A stretch of DNA of 64,000 bases from Pseudoneurospora amorphoporcata (taxonomy: Eukaryota; Ascomycota; Sordariomycetes; Sordariales; Sordariaceae): contig MU859192.1 of assembly GCA_033297205.1 (NCBI GenBank), forward strand, positions 1 to 64,000, read 5' to 3'. Of this stretch, positions 1 through 10,099 are shown one piece after another. The notes beneath the pieces were generated by a model, which was given only the letters and a program-made list of their open reading frames with translations, was not told the origin of the DNA and ran no database searches. How positions within the stretch are numbered: position 1 is the stretch's first letter; each line of letters starts with the position of its first letter. The position numbers were made by a program, and so were the translations under genes.

Positions 1-347
1 AAGGCTTGGTATGCGTCTTCTTCGTTCGTAGCCGGGAGCGTATATTTCTTCCGGGGAGGTAGGTTCTTATTAGCTGGTATAGTAATGACAAGTTTTCGAT
101 AGTCCGAAACCCAGGCGCCAACTCTCATATACGATCCCTCCGTTCCAAATGCGAGGTCTAGGGTCGAATCTCCGTTCGCGTGTCTGTGTGTGGGTATTCC
201 AGGTGTATTTCAGGGGTCTGAACGTGTATTGGGCTGAAATCTAGGAGCTTGGCAGGCACGGTACGACCTAGATTAGTGTGGGACCATGGCAGGTCGCTAG
301 GGTTCGAGTTATGTATGAGAAAAAAATGTGGATCCACGTGCGAGTAG
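1..347 (-). mobile_element. LINE-type retrotransposon relic, endonuclease domain, frameshifted, runs off the left edge
   Basis: Read on minus, two overlapping frames resemble the C-terminal half of the APE-type endonuclease of fungal non-LTR elements. The first frame (stop at 158-160) carries FFLIHNSNPSDLPWSHTN, matching the GDFNxHHPxW region with its GD lost. The second frame is open from 209 to the window edge and carries NTPGIPTHRH, STLDLAF and SDYRKL, matching the conserved TPGTPTH, TLDL and SDH motifs; the SDH histidine is replaced by Tyr. The frame change lies between about 212 and 235. The lost GD, the altered SDH and the frameshift show an inactive copy. No reverse transcriptase is visible because the element continues outside the window. 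Assignment to the LINE endonuclease class rests on motif recognition only. Confidence 0.65.
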
Positions 348-360
348 AGTTTTGCCAACG

Positions 361-720
361 TGCGAGTAGCGCTTCTTATAATAATTTATATTAAATTTTA
401 TATTTATATAATAATAAGTTATTAAAATAGAATAGATAATCCTAATTGGAATTAGTAATAAAAACTTAACGCTACCTCTACGGAGCTAAAAATTTATATT
501 ATATAGCGGAAATATACAGAAAATATGAAAGGGTATAAAATTATAATATATATAATTTTCAAATATTTCATTTTAATAAATTTAAAATTATTATAGTTGT
601 ATAGCATTAGAATATATATCTGAAGTTAGATAGAAATTAAACATTTTTACACAAACCTATACTTTTGTTCAAATTTAATACAAACGTAAACTAATATTAC
701 ACTATTTAAACCGCAAGTTC
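361..720. other. AT-rich block, RIP-like
   Basis: By my count about 20% of these 360 bases are G or C, against roughly half in the flanks, and TpA steps are abundant. The edges are sharp. This is how RIP-mutated repeats look in Sordariales, and it directly adjoins a retroelement relic, so a RIP-degraded repeat is the likely origin. No coding sequence is recognisable inside. An ordinary AT-rich spacer cannot be excluded. Confidence 0.55.
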
Positions 721-1062
721 CAAGCTACGCGCTACATACTTTGCTGTAGCGGCCGAAAAGCGAGGCGGATCCGCAGGGGAAAAAATAGGAGCTAACAATT
801 TGGAGAGCGTCGTTATTATAAGAGACTAAAAAGAGGTTTGTATAGTGCTACCCAAGAGATGGAAGAATGTTCTGTTCGCTGGACAGAATATTAAGTGCAC
901 GCTTATATAGCGATGTCACGGTTGAGCAAACCTTGTGACAATAAAGGACATATGGAAGTTTCAGGAAGCCAATATACCGGATATTGACTACCATGTGCCG
1001 AATGCTTGCCTGGGGTAGAGCGCAACTCCGCGGCAATTAGGCTATAATCGAGAGACACCAAG
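721..1062. other. Spacer without recognisable gene
   Basis: The composition returns to normal after the AT-rich block. The only reading frame of note, 62 codons on minus at 848-1036, has no recognisable motif. This segment would hold the promoter of the broken gene that starts at 1063. Confidence 0.4.
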
Positions 1063-2244
1063 ATGTCATCACCAGTGGTTCAACAGTATCATGATCGGTT
1101 TACGCAATGGCTTCGAGAACCTTCGACTTCTGGTTCCGTTGCCAATGTCGAAACGTATATCATAACCCCCAGCCTCACTTGGAGCTTGAAATTGCTCCTC
1201 CTCGCAAGCCTAATCGAAGACATGCCTTTTTAATGAAATCAACCTCTCCCTCTTCCGTGAGATTTCCTTCACCAAAATAAAGGTCAACCTACTTTTTGTG
1301 GCCCTCACCATCCCGTCTGCCGCACTCGCAGCCATAAACTGGGACATCTACGAATACGGCGTAGTGGATACCTTCAAATGGTCTCGCCCATTTCCCGACG
1401 ATGGCACCGACCCGGGCGGTTTCCACGTCAACTGTCGAGCCGAGGGCACCTTTCATGCCAAGGTGTACAAACTCAGCGATCTCCCAGCAGAACCACCGGG
1501 GGGATTGTCTCCGTGGCATGATGCGATTGAGGACTTCCTCGGTCGTCGGCCTTACATGGGCAGCTAGGATGGGGTTGGCCACAAAGGACACGACCGTGAG
1601 ATTGTGGTGATAGAGTATGCTGATGTGCTGGGGCCCGTAAAAGATTGGATAGAGGACCAGCAGCGAGATACCAGTGAGACGAACGATAGCAAGTGGATGT
1701 TTGCTGTTTTCAGAAAACTGGAGAATGAGACTGGTCAAGTGACTGGAGCCGTGGAGCCTTCCCCGACGGGAGAGGCAGCAGATGCTCATAAGGCTCCGCC
1801 GATTCACGTCAAGGACAAGATTGTGGTGTTCCCAGCTGGTGCGATATACGAAATACTGCCTCTCTGGGTTTCGAAAGGCAGCAAATGCGAGCGTGAGTGT
1901 CCTGTACTTCTACCTAGGAAATGCGAGGCTTCTTAATCGTGCTAACCCCCAGAGCCATAGGCGAACTGAACAAACTCGCCAGGTACAAGCCACAAGCCAT
2001 TGACCACTCGGTTCTGGCGTGGGTTATGGACCATACAAAGCCCAAGAGGGACCACGGCAAGCGAGAAATAACATTCAAGATCGAGGCAATGGCTGTCACC
2101 GGGACAGAAGAGGGAAAACACACGCGATTGATGTGGGAAAGGATGCACCGAACCGTCAGAAGAAATGAAAGGAGGATCCAAAGAAAAGAGCGACAAAAAG
2201 CAAGAAAGGAGATACAGGAGGGAAGATTCAAGGATGAGCTTTGA
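1063..2244 (+). pseudogene. Broken gene of unknown function, one frameshift and one nonsense codon
   Basis: A reading frame starting MSSPVVQQYHDRF at 1063 runs into a stop right after GACATGCCTTTTT. Coding sense continues in the next frame from 1232 (NEINLSLFREISF), as if one T had been added to the T5 run at 1227-1231. The second frame is broken by a TAG at 1565-1567 and then continues in the same frame through VIEYADVLGPVKDW and DKIVVFPAGAIYEILPLW. A typical 62-nt intron (GTGAGT at 1893, GCTAAC, AG at 1953-1954) joins it to PIGELNKLARYKP and a very basic tail ending at 2244. No intron can be drawn that avoids the two defects. I do not recognise the family. It could instead be a gene with unusual splicing, but decay fits its setting next to a retroelement relic. 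Confidence 0.55.
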
Positions 2245-2405
2245 GCGTTTGGACTGCAAGGGCAATCAATTCTTTAGCAAATAATGATACATATTATAGG
2301 TTGTTCTTATCAATCATATACTGAATACGTAAAGTCTATACCTCGACGTGATGTTCTATACCTTCTAAAACCACACATGAACTCCAAGGCTATGCAAAAG
2401 AAAAA

Positions 2406-4170
2406 TCATTCGGACTCCGGTGCGGGGTTTGCCGATTCCGAGCCAGACGCAGTCGGCTCCTTCTTGGGCCCAAGTCCGGCTTCCATCCGTTCCTCCAGGG
2501 TAAGGTCGCTTTCGGCCTTGCCGGGATCCACGAGGCAGTAGAGAAGCAGAGAGCAAGCGGCACAGGCCACTGCAAACCAAAAGGCCACCCTGTGGTTCTC
2601 GCCGTCAAACGTGCCCTCACTTTCAGCAACAGCCAGATCAGCGAGACCCAGGAAGAAGCTAATGCCGATGAAAACGAGACTGTTGATGAGAGCGCCAGCA
2701 GTACCCTGCATGTGCGAAGGTACGTTGGTAGTAATGAACACGTTGGACACAAGATATGTAATATCAACACCGATGGTGGCTCCAAGCATGGCGGGGAACA
2801 CAAAGGCCCAATAGTTGCCATGGTTGGGGATAAGAGCAAAGAGAAGGACGCTGGCAAGACAACCGCATCCGGATATCATCAGTAGCACTCTGCCGGGAAG
2901 CTTGTGAAGGGTGAAGCCACCGATGGTGGCTAGGACGATACCACCGCCAGCCATGGGAGCGAACCAGGTCGCCGTTTGGAGGGTGGAGGCACCCATGAAT
3001 GCTTCGATACTAGGGAGCGGGTCAGCTCGAGTACATGCCACTTCATAGAAAGGGTGACTTACTGTAAACTGGCATAAAACAAGAAGATGCCAAACACCCC
3101 GTAGGCAAAGAAGAGAGCAAGCGTAAACCTCTTCATATACTTTGCGGCAAAGAGATCCTTTGGCAGAAGAGGCTGCTCAGCGACCCAACCCTCGATATAT
3201 ATGGCGGCGCCGAGAAAGAGCATTCCGATAACAAACGTAATGGGAATGTAAGGGGTGCGCCAACCATTAGGAGCCGAGCCACCGGTGGTAATGGCAAAGG
3301 TGATGAGAATGATGGCCGGCACGATGGTGAACAAGCCCAAGTAGTCCATCTTGGCGCCTCCACGGGCAGCAACGGCCTGGTGTCTGTCATTGGGGATGGT
3401 GAAGGAAGCCATAAGACCAGTGACGAACAGAATGATAGTTCCAATGAAGAACCACCAACGCCACGAAAGGAACTCGCCAGTGACACCACCCAGGATAATT
3501 CCGATGAAGAAGCCCAGGGGAGCGAATGCACTATAAAGGCTGAAGACGAGATTCTTCCTCGGGCCGGGACGATAGGTCTTACCCAGCAGCATCAAACCAG
3601 TAGGCAGGAATGCAGCGGGACCCAGACCGGCAAGAGCTCTGGTGACGATAAGCATCTGATAGTTCTGACTGAAGCCACCGATCAAGCACCATATGCACAT
3701 CCAGTACAGGCCGCCGTTGAAGATGAAGTACGCTCCATACATGTCGGCAAGGCGGCCGAATGGCAGGAGAAAAGAGCCGGTAACGAGAGAGAAGACGCTG
3801 GATGGCCATGTTTGGGAATCCTTGGGAATATCTAGAGCCTTGGAAAGACCAGGCAAAATGATATTGAAGCCAGAAACAAAGTATTCCTAGACAATATGGA
3901 ATGTGTCAATTTAGTGCGGTGACGAGCCAAGGTGACGAACAAACTTACACTCATGAGCATAGAAATGAGGATAGAGCCGCAGAACATGAACTCTTCCAAG
4001 GTGCTCGAAAAGACGGCGGGCCGTTGACGACCCAGGCGGTCGAGATCGAACTCGGTGATGGCGTCATCTTGGACGTCTTGCTGTGCATGCAAAGGACTTT
4101 CACACTTGGACAAGTCTGGATGTTGCTGTTGAGGTTGCTGAGCTTGTTGTTCTTGTGCTTGCTGGCCCAT
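2406..4170 (-). CDS. MFS drug/ion efflux transporter, DHA type (ATR1/YOR378W-like)
   Basis: Three exons give 549 residues: 4170-3949, 3886-3063 and 3009-2406. The introns are 62 and 53 nt, with GTAAGT donors and TAG acceptors. A hydrophilic Gln-rich N-terminus of about 55 residues is followed by repeated hydrophobic membrane segments and a short acidic/polar C-terminal tail (EERMEAGLGPKKEPT). The signature between the second and third helices is GRLADMYG, followed by RALAGLGPAAFLPTGLML, typical of fungal proton-antiport multidrug transporters. It probably sits in the plasma membrane and exports drugs or small molecules; the substrate cannot be read from sequence. A Zn2Cys6 regulator is transcribed divergently from the same promoter region, a common pump/regulator layout. 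The ATG at 4170 is the first in the exon-1 frame and has a good context (AAGATGG). Family assignment is strong; the subfamily is tentative. Confidence 0.92.
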
Positions 4171-5466
4171 CTTGCAGCAGAGTCCACGGCTTCAGGGCGT
4201 GACACTGTCGAGAATGGTAACGATATTGCAGATGAACAGCGATGAGAACATGACAAAGGGTGGGTGTTGATCTTCTTTTTCTATATGATGGAACTGTGCT
4301 AACGTACACACATGAAGGTGTAAGGAGATAAAGTAACTGCTGGAGGTGGCGATGGAAAGCAAAACTTGTATTCCGCTAACAGACCGCAGAGGAGGAGCGT
4401 CTCCACTCGGCTGCAAATTTGGTGATCATAGGGCCAAGGTGTCCCGGTCCAAGTGTTAGCCGGGTACTTGACAAAGCCCGGGCGGAATGCAAGACGACAC
4501 CTGCTACCGCTTTGTCGCAGTCATCATCGTTCTAGAAGAATAGTCAGAAAATAAAAGGGTCCATAATCACCAACCAGGTGGATTAACACTGCAGCAAGTA
4601 CAGCTTGGCATCCTCTTTGGTCTCCCTAGAGAATGGTGCTATCTCAGGATCCTTGGGAGAAAAAAGCGAAAACAGGCGGGAACGGGGGGTTTCCATTTGT
4701 CATGAAAGTCCATGACGACAAGGGTAATGTCATTATTAGCCGTCGCAAGGCGGTGGCTTGATAAGATGCACCAAAAGTGAAGAGATTCGCCAGATTTGCC
4801 AGAGTGAGTGGTTTGGCGTCAGAAATGTGAAGAAATCGGTGACGAGCTCAAGAATCTCGGGGCTCCAAGCAGATTAGAAATGGCGCTAATGCACCTGTTG
4901 CGATTTCTCTTCCGGATCAGGTTTAGGCTAGCACCCCTCCAAACCCAAGGGCGGCCACGAAGGTGGAGTAGAGGTAGGTCGTTAGGAGTCCGCGGTCCCG
5001 TGGCCCCCGTCCTGGCACGGGTACCGGACTAGGTAGGTACAGGTCGGACACTGGCGGGGAAAAGCACTGGAACTGGTCGGGAAGCCCATCCGCCCCCCGA
5101 TCGATAACTGCCCGTGCACACAAGCACGTAACTGCCATGACTCTGAATGAGAGCCTGGAACCTCTCCCAGCTAGCTTCCTGTCCCCGATATCACAACCAC
5201 CAAGACGCTGCTACACTATCACCACCCATGGCCATCTACCCATTACCATACCGACTTCAGTCACCGTATCTGCCTCTTCGGCCGCGGCTGCTGGCTGCAC
5301 GAATAATAAAGCTATCCTCCAGTCCCTGATCTTGACCTGGGTGACCTCCTGCGCTGAGAAGCCAAGTGCCTGTTCCTGCAGTCCTATCTTTGTCTCTACA
5401 GGTCTTACAACCTGGAAGGCAACTCTTGACGCAAGACGAGCAGACAACCTTCCCAAGAGAGCAATC
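4171..5466. promoter_or_regulatory. Divergent promoter region between MFS transporter and Zn2Cys6 regulator
   Basis: About 1.3 kb separates the two start codons. It contains CGG-rich stretches of the kind bound by Zn2Cys6 proteins: CCGCGG at 4990-4995, an inverted repeat CCCGT-6 nt-ACGGG at 5006-5021, and CGG/CCG triplets at 5020-5110. It also holds two copies of the AGGTAGGT motif at 4972-4979 and 5031-5038. From 5137 on, the sequence is open in the frame of the regulator, so its 3' part may be 5' leader or extra N-terminus. Binding-site function is inference only. Confidence 0.35.
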
Positions 5467-7340
5467 ATGGTGACAGCAATAACCACTCTCGCCCTGCAAA
5501 AGGGCCACGCTAAGAAAACACCGCCCAAGAAGGCTCGCCAGCAAAAGGCTTCCAAGACCAAGGCATGCTACAACTGCCATCGGAAACGGCTTCGCTGTGA
5601 CAAGTCGCTGCCTTCCTGTCTCAAATGCTCCATCAACGGCGAGGAATGTCTTGGCTACGGTATCGTCCTGCGCTGGGCCGCCTGTAATTCACCCACCTCC
5701 ACCACAACTACCAGGACCACTAACAAGGCCTACTTCAACACCACATCACGAACCGTCAAGTCATCTACACCAATTCGAGCTTCGACACCGAGCAACCCTC
5801 GTGGAATCATTCCCGATATAACTAGTAACTATACGCCCCATAACGCTATTAGTAATACCACGTCTACCACCGCCTCAACCACCGGCATCTCATCTCCAAC
5901 TCTAGATGAACCCGAAACCATCGACAGCTTCACTGTGGAGACACCGATCGGTAACCATGTCGACCTGTCACCACAAACACCAGATGATACCCAAGAGTCA
6001 AACTCACAAATCATCAAAAGACCCGTTAACTTCATCAAGATCCCGTTAACAGACCCTCTCCTCAACGGTCTCTCATCCAAGGAAAAATGGTACATGCATC
6101 ATTGTACGTTTCTCTCACTCATGAAACGATCCTCCATATGAATATCAAACACTCACATAGCTTAGTCGCCACTATTGTCTGTCGAGACCTGGTCTCGATT
6201 GACCAAAAGGAACGGAATCCCTTTCGGGCCATCATTCCTTTGGTTCGCAAGTTTGACTACCTCCAGTCAGTCGTCCTAGCCACGGCAGCCATGCATCTTT
6301 CCACGCTTCACAAGTATCAAGGCCAAAGTCTACCGTCGGAGACCGCCCTAGTCGATGCTTTGATGCTCAAGTCCCGGGCACTTCACCTTCTTCGCGCCGC
6401 CATCAGTGACGACACCCTCACCGACCAGGCCATGATCCTCTCCGCCATCGTCTTCCTTGTCAACCTCGATCTTATCGACTCCGGCCGAGGAGGCTGGAAA
6501 GCCCATGTTGAAGCCGCCCGGCGTCTAATCTCATCCCTATACCTCACCAGGGCACACCTCGATGGGGCCATCGCCCCCTTGGTCAACGCCATTGCCGCCG
6601 ACTGCCTTACCTATCGCATCTACGGCGCAACCATCAGCGGCAACACTTCCTCGTCCGATAACACGCTCGATGACGGGGTCGTGTTGCCGTACATTTTGCA
6701 GAACGCCGAGGCATACAGCTACCATTGCGCACCGCCGGCTATCCTTCAAATGATTCTGTCTGCTAGCCAGCTATGCAGCGGCAGCTCCACGACGCTGGAA
6801 ACAGATGGAGGGGTGGAGAGGATCGCTACCGCGGCGGCGTTGCTTCACAAGGCGCGCAACTTTGACGTGCAGGCATGGGTGTACAACATCAACGGCCTGC
6901 CACTAGATGACGACTTGGAAGCGCGGGTAAGCGTGGCGTCAGCTCACCGCGCGGCAGCCTGTCTGTTTGTCTTGTTGTCGGTTCCCGAGGCCGGATTGCT
7001 TGAGTTGCCTCTGCTAGAGCCGAAGGATCTTGTGCAGGAGATTCTTGGACACTTGTCCTGCATACCAGAAGATCATGTCCACTTGAAAGGAACGGTATGG
7101 CCGACCTTTATTGTGGGCGCAGAGACGGACGATTTGAATGAGCGGGCTTGGTGTCTGGAGCGGTTGGTAGCGGTTTGGACCAAGAACCCTTGGACGTGTC
7201 CATGGGGATATGTGCACACGGCGACGGAGATGTTGCAGGATATTTGGAGGTCGAAGGATTTGGCGGCGCAGCAGGGTGATGATGGAATCAACTGGTTGCA
7301 AAGGTTGAAGGCGACTGGGAATAGTTGCTTGATTGTATAG
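5467..7340 (+). CDS. Zn2Cys6 transcription factor with fungal-specific regulatory domain
   Basis: Two exons, 5467-6103 and 6166-7340, give 603 residues. The 62-nt intron has a GTACGT donor and CTTAG acceptor; the AG five bases earlier would bring in a stop at once. The binuclear zinc cluster is at residues 34-61 with spacing C-x2-C-x6-C-x6-C-x2-C-x6-C and basic residues between the second and third Cys (HRKRLR). The cluster ends in CLGYG, as in regulators annotated like acriflavine-sensitivity-control proteins. The second exon carries the Fungal_trans_2 pattern NPFRAIIPL, then AMHLSTLHKYQ and GGWKAHVEAARRLI. It should bind CGG triplets in the nucleus and may control the divergent transporter. 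The frame is also open back to an ATG at 5137 (713 residues). I prefer 5467 because the zinc cluster then lies near the N-terminus, as usual, and the extra 110 residues look like translated leader. Confidence 0.87.
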
Positions 7341-7470
7341 CTGGGTACATATTGCTGAGGACCACCTGACGAGCAAAATTTCGACCACAATGAAAACCAA
7401 ATGAACGAGGGAAAAGAAAGAAATGCATGTAGTCAACGACATGACCACATCAAGACATTATTACTCTGCA

Positions 7471-8634
7471 TTATTTCCTCCGTCGCCTGTACTCCCCTCT
7501 TCCACTTCCCCCAGAATATCCATATCGATCCAAATCATCCTCAAACTCAACCGATCTCCTCGGCTTCCTCTCCCGATCCCTGCTAGACCACCTTCGATCA
7601 TCCCTATGCATACGCACTTTTTCCCGGTCTCTCCTTCTCCCCTCTCTTTCGCCCCACCCATCATCATTACTACCTCGCTCCTTTTCAACCTCACCTGCTT
7701 CTTTCCGCTTTTCATCCGCTCCTTCCTTTCCCTTTCCCTTTCCTTTCTCTTCCTTGCCGCTTCTTCTCACCTTCCCCTCTTCAACACCCACCTTCCCCAC
7801 CTCTCCACGCGCCGCGCCACGGTCATGATCAATCTCAGGATGCAAGTTCCTCACATTATTGACAGCCATCTCCAAATTGTCTATCGATGCCCTGATTCCC
7901 TCGGCCCTCTTCGCCAACGCGTCGTGCACCTCGCACTTCTTATGTGACGGAGGCTTATTGACAAGCTCCGCTAGTGCTTCAGAAGTCGTTCGCAGTTCCT
8001 TCTTGAGCGAGTCGAGCGTTGTTGCTAGGCTTATTGCTTCTGTCCCGGGGCCATCACTGGGAAGCGATCTGGATCTGGTGCCAGTTCCGATCCCCGTGGT
8101 GTTGCTGGTAGCAGCCAGATAGTCGGCGTAGCTGGTGTATGGGTATTCTCCTGAGGGTCGTGGTCCTTGTGTCGTAATGGTCGAGTACAAAGGGGGTTTG
8201 ATCTTGTTCTTCTCCTCCTTTTCCTTCTTCTTGCGCTGATGGAGAAAGTGGCGGATGCCGAAGCCGAGGATGCCAACGGCTAGCTGACCCATTACGTCGT
8301 GGAGGTCGTTGGCGTCGCGGGTGCCGTTCCGGTCTCGGTCTCGGTCGCTGCGGTGACTCGCTCTGCTGCTGTCTCGCGCTTTGATTGTTGTACCACGGTC
8401 GCGCTCGTTGGGCTGTTTGTCTCCGTGGGCGGATCTTGACCGAGGTTGTTGCCGTGATGTGCTGGCGTTCTCGGCCGAGTCTTGTCTGGTCAGACGCTTG
8501 AGAGAGTAGACCAAGGCAGCACGGGCAAGTTGTTGGATGATTTCAGGAGTTTCATTTTTGCTGCTGCCTTTTGTTGACGATCGCTTAAGGAACGACGGTT
8601 TATCCCTGGATCTGTGCGAGCGGGTGCCTGGCAT
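7471..8634 (-). CDS. Basic Arg/Ser/Asp-rich fungal protein of unknown function
   Basis: One exon, 387 residues, starting MPGTRSHRSRDKPSF. The frame is open for another 101 codons upstream to 8937, but that part is unlike a protein of this kind, so the internal ATG is preferred. In order: a Ser/Lys-rich start; a short helix-like part (IIQQLARAALVYSLKRL) at about 34-50; an Arg/Asp/Ser-rich stretch with RDRDRN repeats to about residue 108; a hydrophobic, Gly-spaced segment (QLAVGILGFGIRHFLHQ) followed at once by Lys-rich sequence; a helical region with TLDSLKKELRTTSEALAEL and a second amphipathic helix near ASIDNLEMAVNNVR; and a highly charged Lys/Glu/Arg tail. The gene lies on the same strand as the conserved 90-residue protein upstream, about 430 bases away. 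I do not recognise a named family. Confidence 0.7.
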   Translation of the reverse strand: MPGTRSHRSRDKPSFLKRSSTKGSSKNETPEIIQQLARAALVYSLKRLTRQDSAENASTSRQQPRSRSAHGDKQPNERDRGTTIKARDSSRASHRSDRDRDRNGTRDANDLHDVMGQLAVGILGFGIRHFLHQRKKKEKEEKNKIKPPLYSTITTQGPRPSGEYPYTSYADYLAATSNTTGIGTGTRSRSLPSDGPGTEAISLATTLDSLKKELRTTSEALAELVNKPPSHKKCEVHDALAKRAEGIRASIDNLEMAVNNVRNLHPEIDHDRGAARGEVGKVGVEEGKVRRSGKEEKGKGKGKEGADEKRKEAGEVEKERGSNDDGWGEREGRRRDREKVRMHRDDRRWSSRDRERKPRRSVEFEDDLDRYGYSGGSGRGEYRRRRK

Positions 8635-9067
8635 GTTGGAGATGATGTTGATGCGAACTAGTAATGATTGAGCTGTATCTTGTTGAGTATAGACTCGGAA
8701 ATATTCGAAAACGAGCGGATATTCGCCGAAAGAAGCAAAGCACATGGCGAATCGGTCTGCCTCTACGTTTTGTAAGAAATGGTTGGTCTTTGAGAAGAGG
8801 CCTCTTGTCAGAATTGGTGGGATGAACGTGATAGTTGGTAGCTGCCTACTCACGGGCTTGCGGTGCCGCACGTGTTTGCTGATGGATGTATCACCTGGTA
8901 GTTGACTGTGATGACAACACTTGATGCTGCAACGCAAGAAGAAACATATAGTAAAACTAGAAACATGACTATGAAGTCAATGATAAGGTCATTTCTAGTC
9001 TCCTCCCCTACAATCCAGAACTGGTTAGCTTGTGAAATTTACAGGTAAAGAAAGACGCGCTTTTGAC
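8635..9067. other. Spacer between two minus-strand genes
   Basis: About 430 bases containing the promoter and leader of the basic protein downstream. Its frame stays open through part of this segment, but the translation is low in protein character. No RNA gene or repeat is visible. Confidence 0.4.
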
Positions 9068-9340
9068 TCACAGTATAGAAAGTGTAATATCTCCTTTAAT
9101 CTTTGCTTTTAGTTGCACGTCAATATCCAAGTTCATATCGAGTCTGACGGCGGGAGCACCACTGCGACTACCGTTTGTTGTTGTTCCTTGGACTGATTGT
9201 TGTAGTTGTTGCAGCTCTTGTGGCTGATATTGCTGGATAACATTGTTATCGCCTCGGTCTGGTGAGCTCCCAAGAGAGTTCGAGGTGGTGTCGCGAGACT
9301 TGTGCTTGGTAGGTTTCTCGCGGTTACGTGATGTCGACAT
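9068..9340 (-). CDS. Small conserved fungal protein, 90 residues
   Basis: An intronless frame of 90 residues begins MSTSRNREKPTKHKSRD. An in-frame ATG 14 codons upstream is less likely because that extension looks like leader. The N-terminal two thirds is polar, Ser/Gln/Asn-rich and probably disordered. The last 25 residues form an alternating pattern, PAVRLDMNLDIDVQLKAKIK then GDITLSIL at the very end, like an amphipathic beta hairpin. I have met this C-terminal signature at the end of many short uncharacterised ascomycete proteins, which is why I take this frame as real. Function is unknown. It lies head-to-tail upstream of the Arg/Asp-rich protein. Confidence 0.7.
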   Translation of the reverse strand: MSTSRNREKPTKHKSRDTTSNSLGSSPDRGDNNVIQQYQPQELQQLQQSVQGTTTNGSRSGAPAVRLDMNLDIDVQLKAKIKGDITLSIL

Positions 9341-9715
9341 TGTGCTTTTGAATAGTGTGGTGTTGTGGCAGATAGGGGTCACATGGAATGCTAGGTACTA
9401 CGCTGGTACTATAGGGAAACGCCAAGAAAGGGTCTTGCAGAATGTCCGACTGCTAGGGCTGATGAGTCAAGGATGGAGGTGACTATATAACTCGCAGACA
9501 TTTTGGCTTGAGGGTGTCATCATTTAAAAGTAGGGATCTATCAGATCGTACTGACCGTCCCCGAGAACGGTCGGTTGACGCCCGGAGATCCCATGACATC
9601 ATAACCTGACCCTGACAGCTGACAATTCAGTTCGCTACGTACACTTGATCAACAACTGGGTATCTTTTGTATGCTTTTGGTCTCTCTTATTTTGTTTTTC
9701 TTCCCTTTCCGGTCC
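9341..9715. other. Spacer between the small protein and thioredoxin
   Basis: About 375 bases holding the promoter of the small protein (minus strand) and the 3' end of the thioredoxin transcript. I see no further gene. The segment near 9550-9600 is rich in C and G with short CGG/CCG triplets. Confidence 0.35.
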
Positions 9716-10099
9716 TCACGACGAGCCGGCGGCAGCAGCCTTCTCCTTGGCCAGACGGCCCATCTTCTCGGCAGCGGCCCTCAAGCTGTTGACATCGGCG
9801 CCCTGGATCATGATGGAACCGTTGACGGCGACCTGCTTGCCGTCCTTGAAGAAGAGGAAGGTCGGCATGGCAGAGACACGGTAGTGCTGGGCGACCTGCT
9901 GGACGCTGTCGACGTTGATCTTGGCAAAGGCGAGGAAGTTGGGGATGGAGAAGGTCTTCGCAAACTGGGCATACATGGGCGCAATGGCCTTGCAAGGCCC
10001 GCACCAGTCGGCGTAGAAGTCAGCGACCACGTATTGGGTCGTGCTGAGGAGAGTCGCAAACTCCTGGGCCGAGTTGATGTGCTTGACGCCGTCCGACAT
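9716..10099 (-). CDS. Thioredoxin
   Basis: A single exon of 127 residues. The active site WCGPC lies at residues 32-36 (YADWCGPCKAIAP), the conserved Asp precedes it (VVADFYADW), the cis-proline loop is AMPTFLFF, and a Gly-containing strand follows (IMIQGADV). Thioredoxins reduce protein disulphides in the cytosol with electrons from thioredoxin reductase. Compared with the usual 105-110 residues it has a C-terminal extension of about 20, rich in Lys and Ala (RLAKEKAAAAGSS), probably an extended helix. There is no presequence, so a cytosolic or nuclear location is likely. The neighbours show no redox theme. Which fungal paralogue this is cannot be told. Confidence 0.95.
   Translation of the reverse strand: MSDGVKHINSAQEFATLLSTTQYVVADFYADWCGPCKAIAPMYAQFAKTFSIPNFLAFAKINVDSVQQVAQHYRVSAMPTFLFFKDGKQVAVNGSIMIQGADVNSLRAAAEKMGRLAKEKAAAAGSS

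Noticed and set aside
5137..5466. Additional N-terminal 110 codons of the Zn2Cys6 regulator
   Set aside because: The frame is open, but the translation is a low-complexity Ala/Ser/Thr/Cys mix and the zinc cluster would lie unusually far in; it is kept only as an alternative start.
7423..7947. 174-codon plus-strand frame, Pro/Ser/Phe-rich
   Set aside because: It is antisense to the highly charged tail of the basic protein gene and has no motif.
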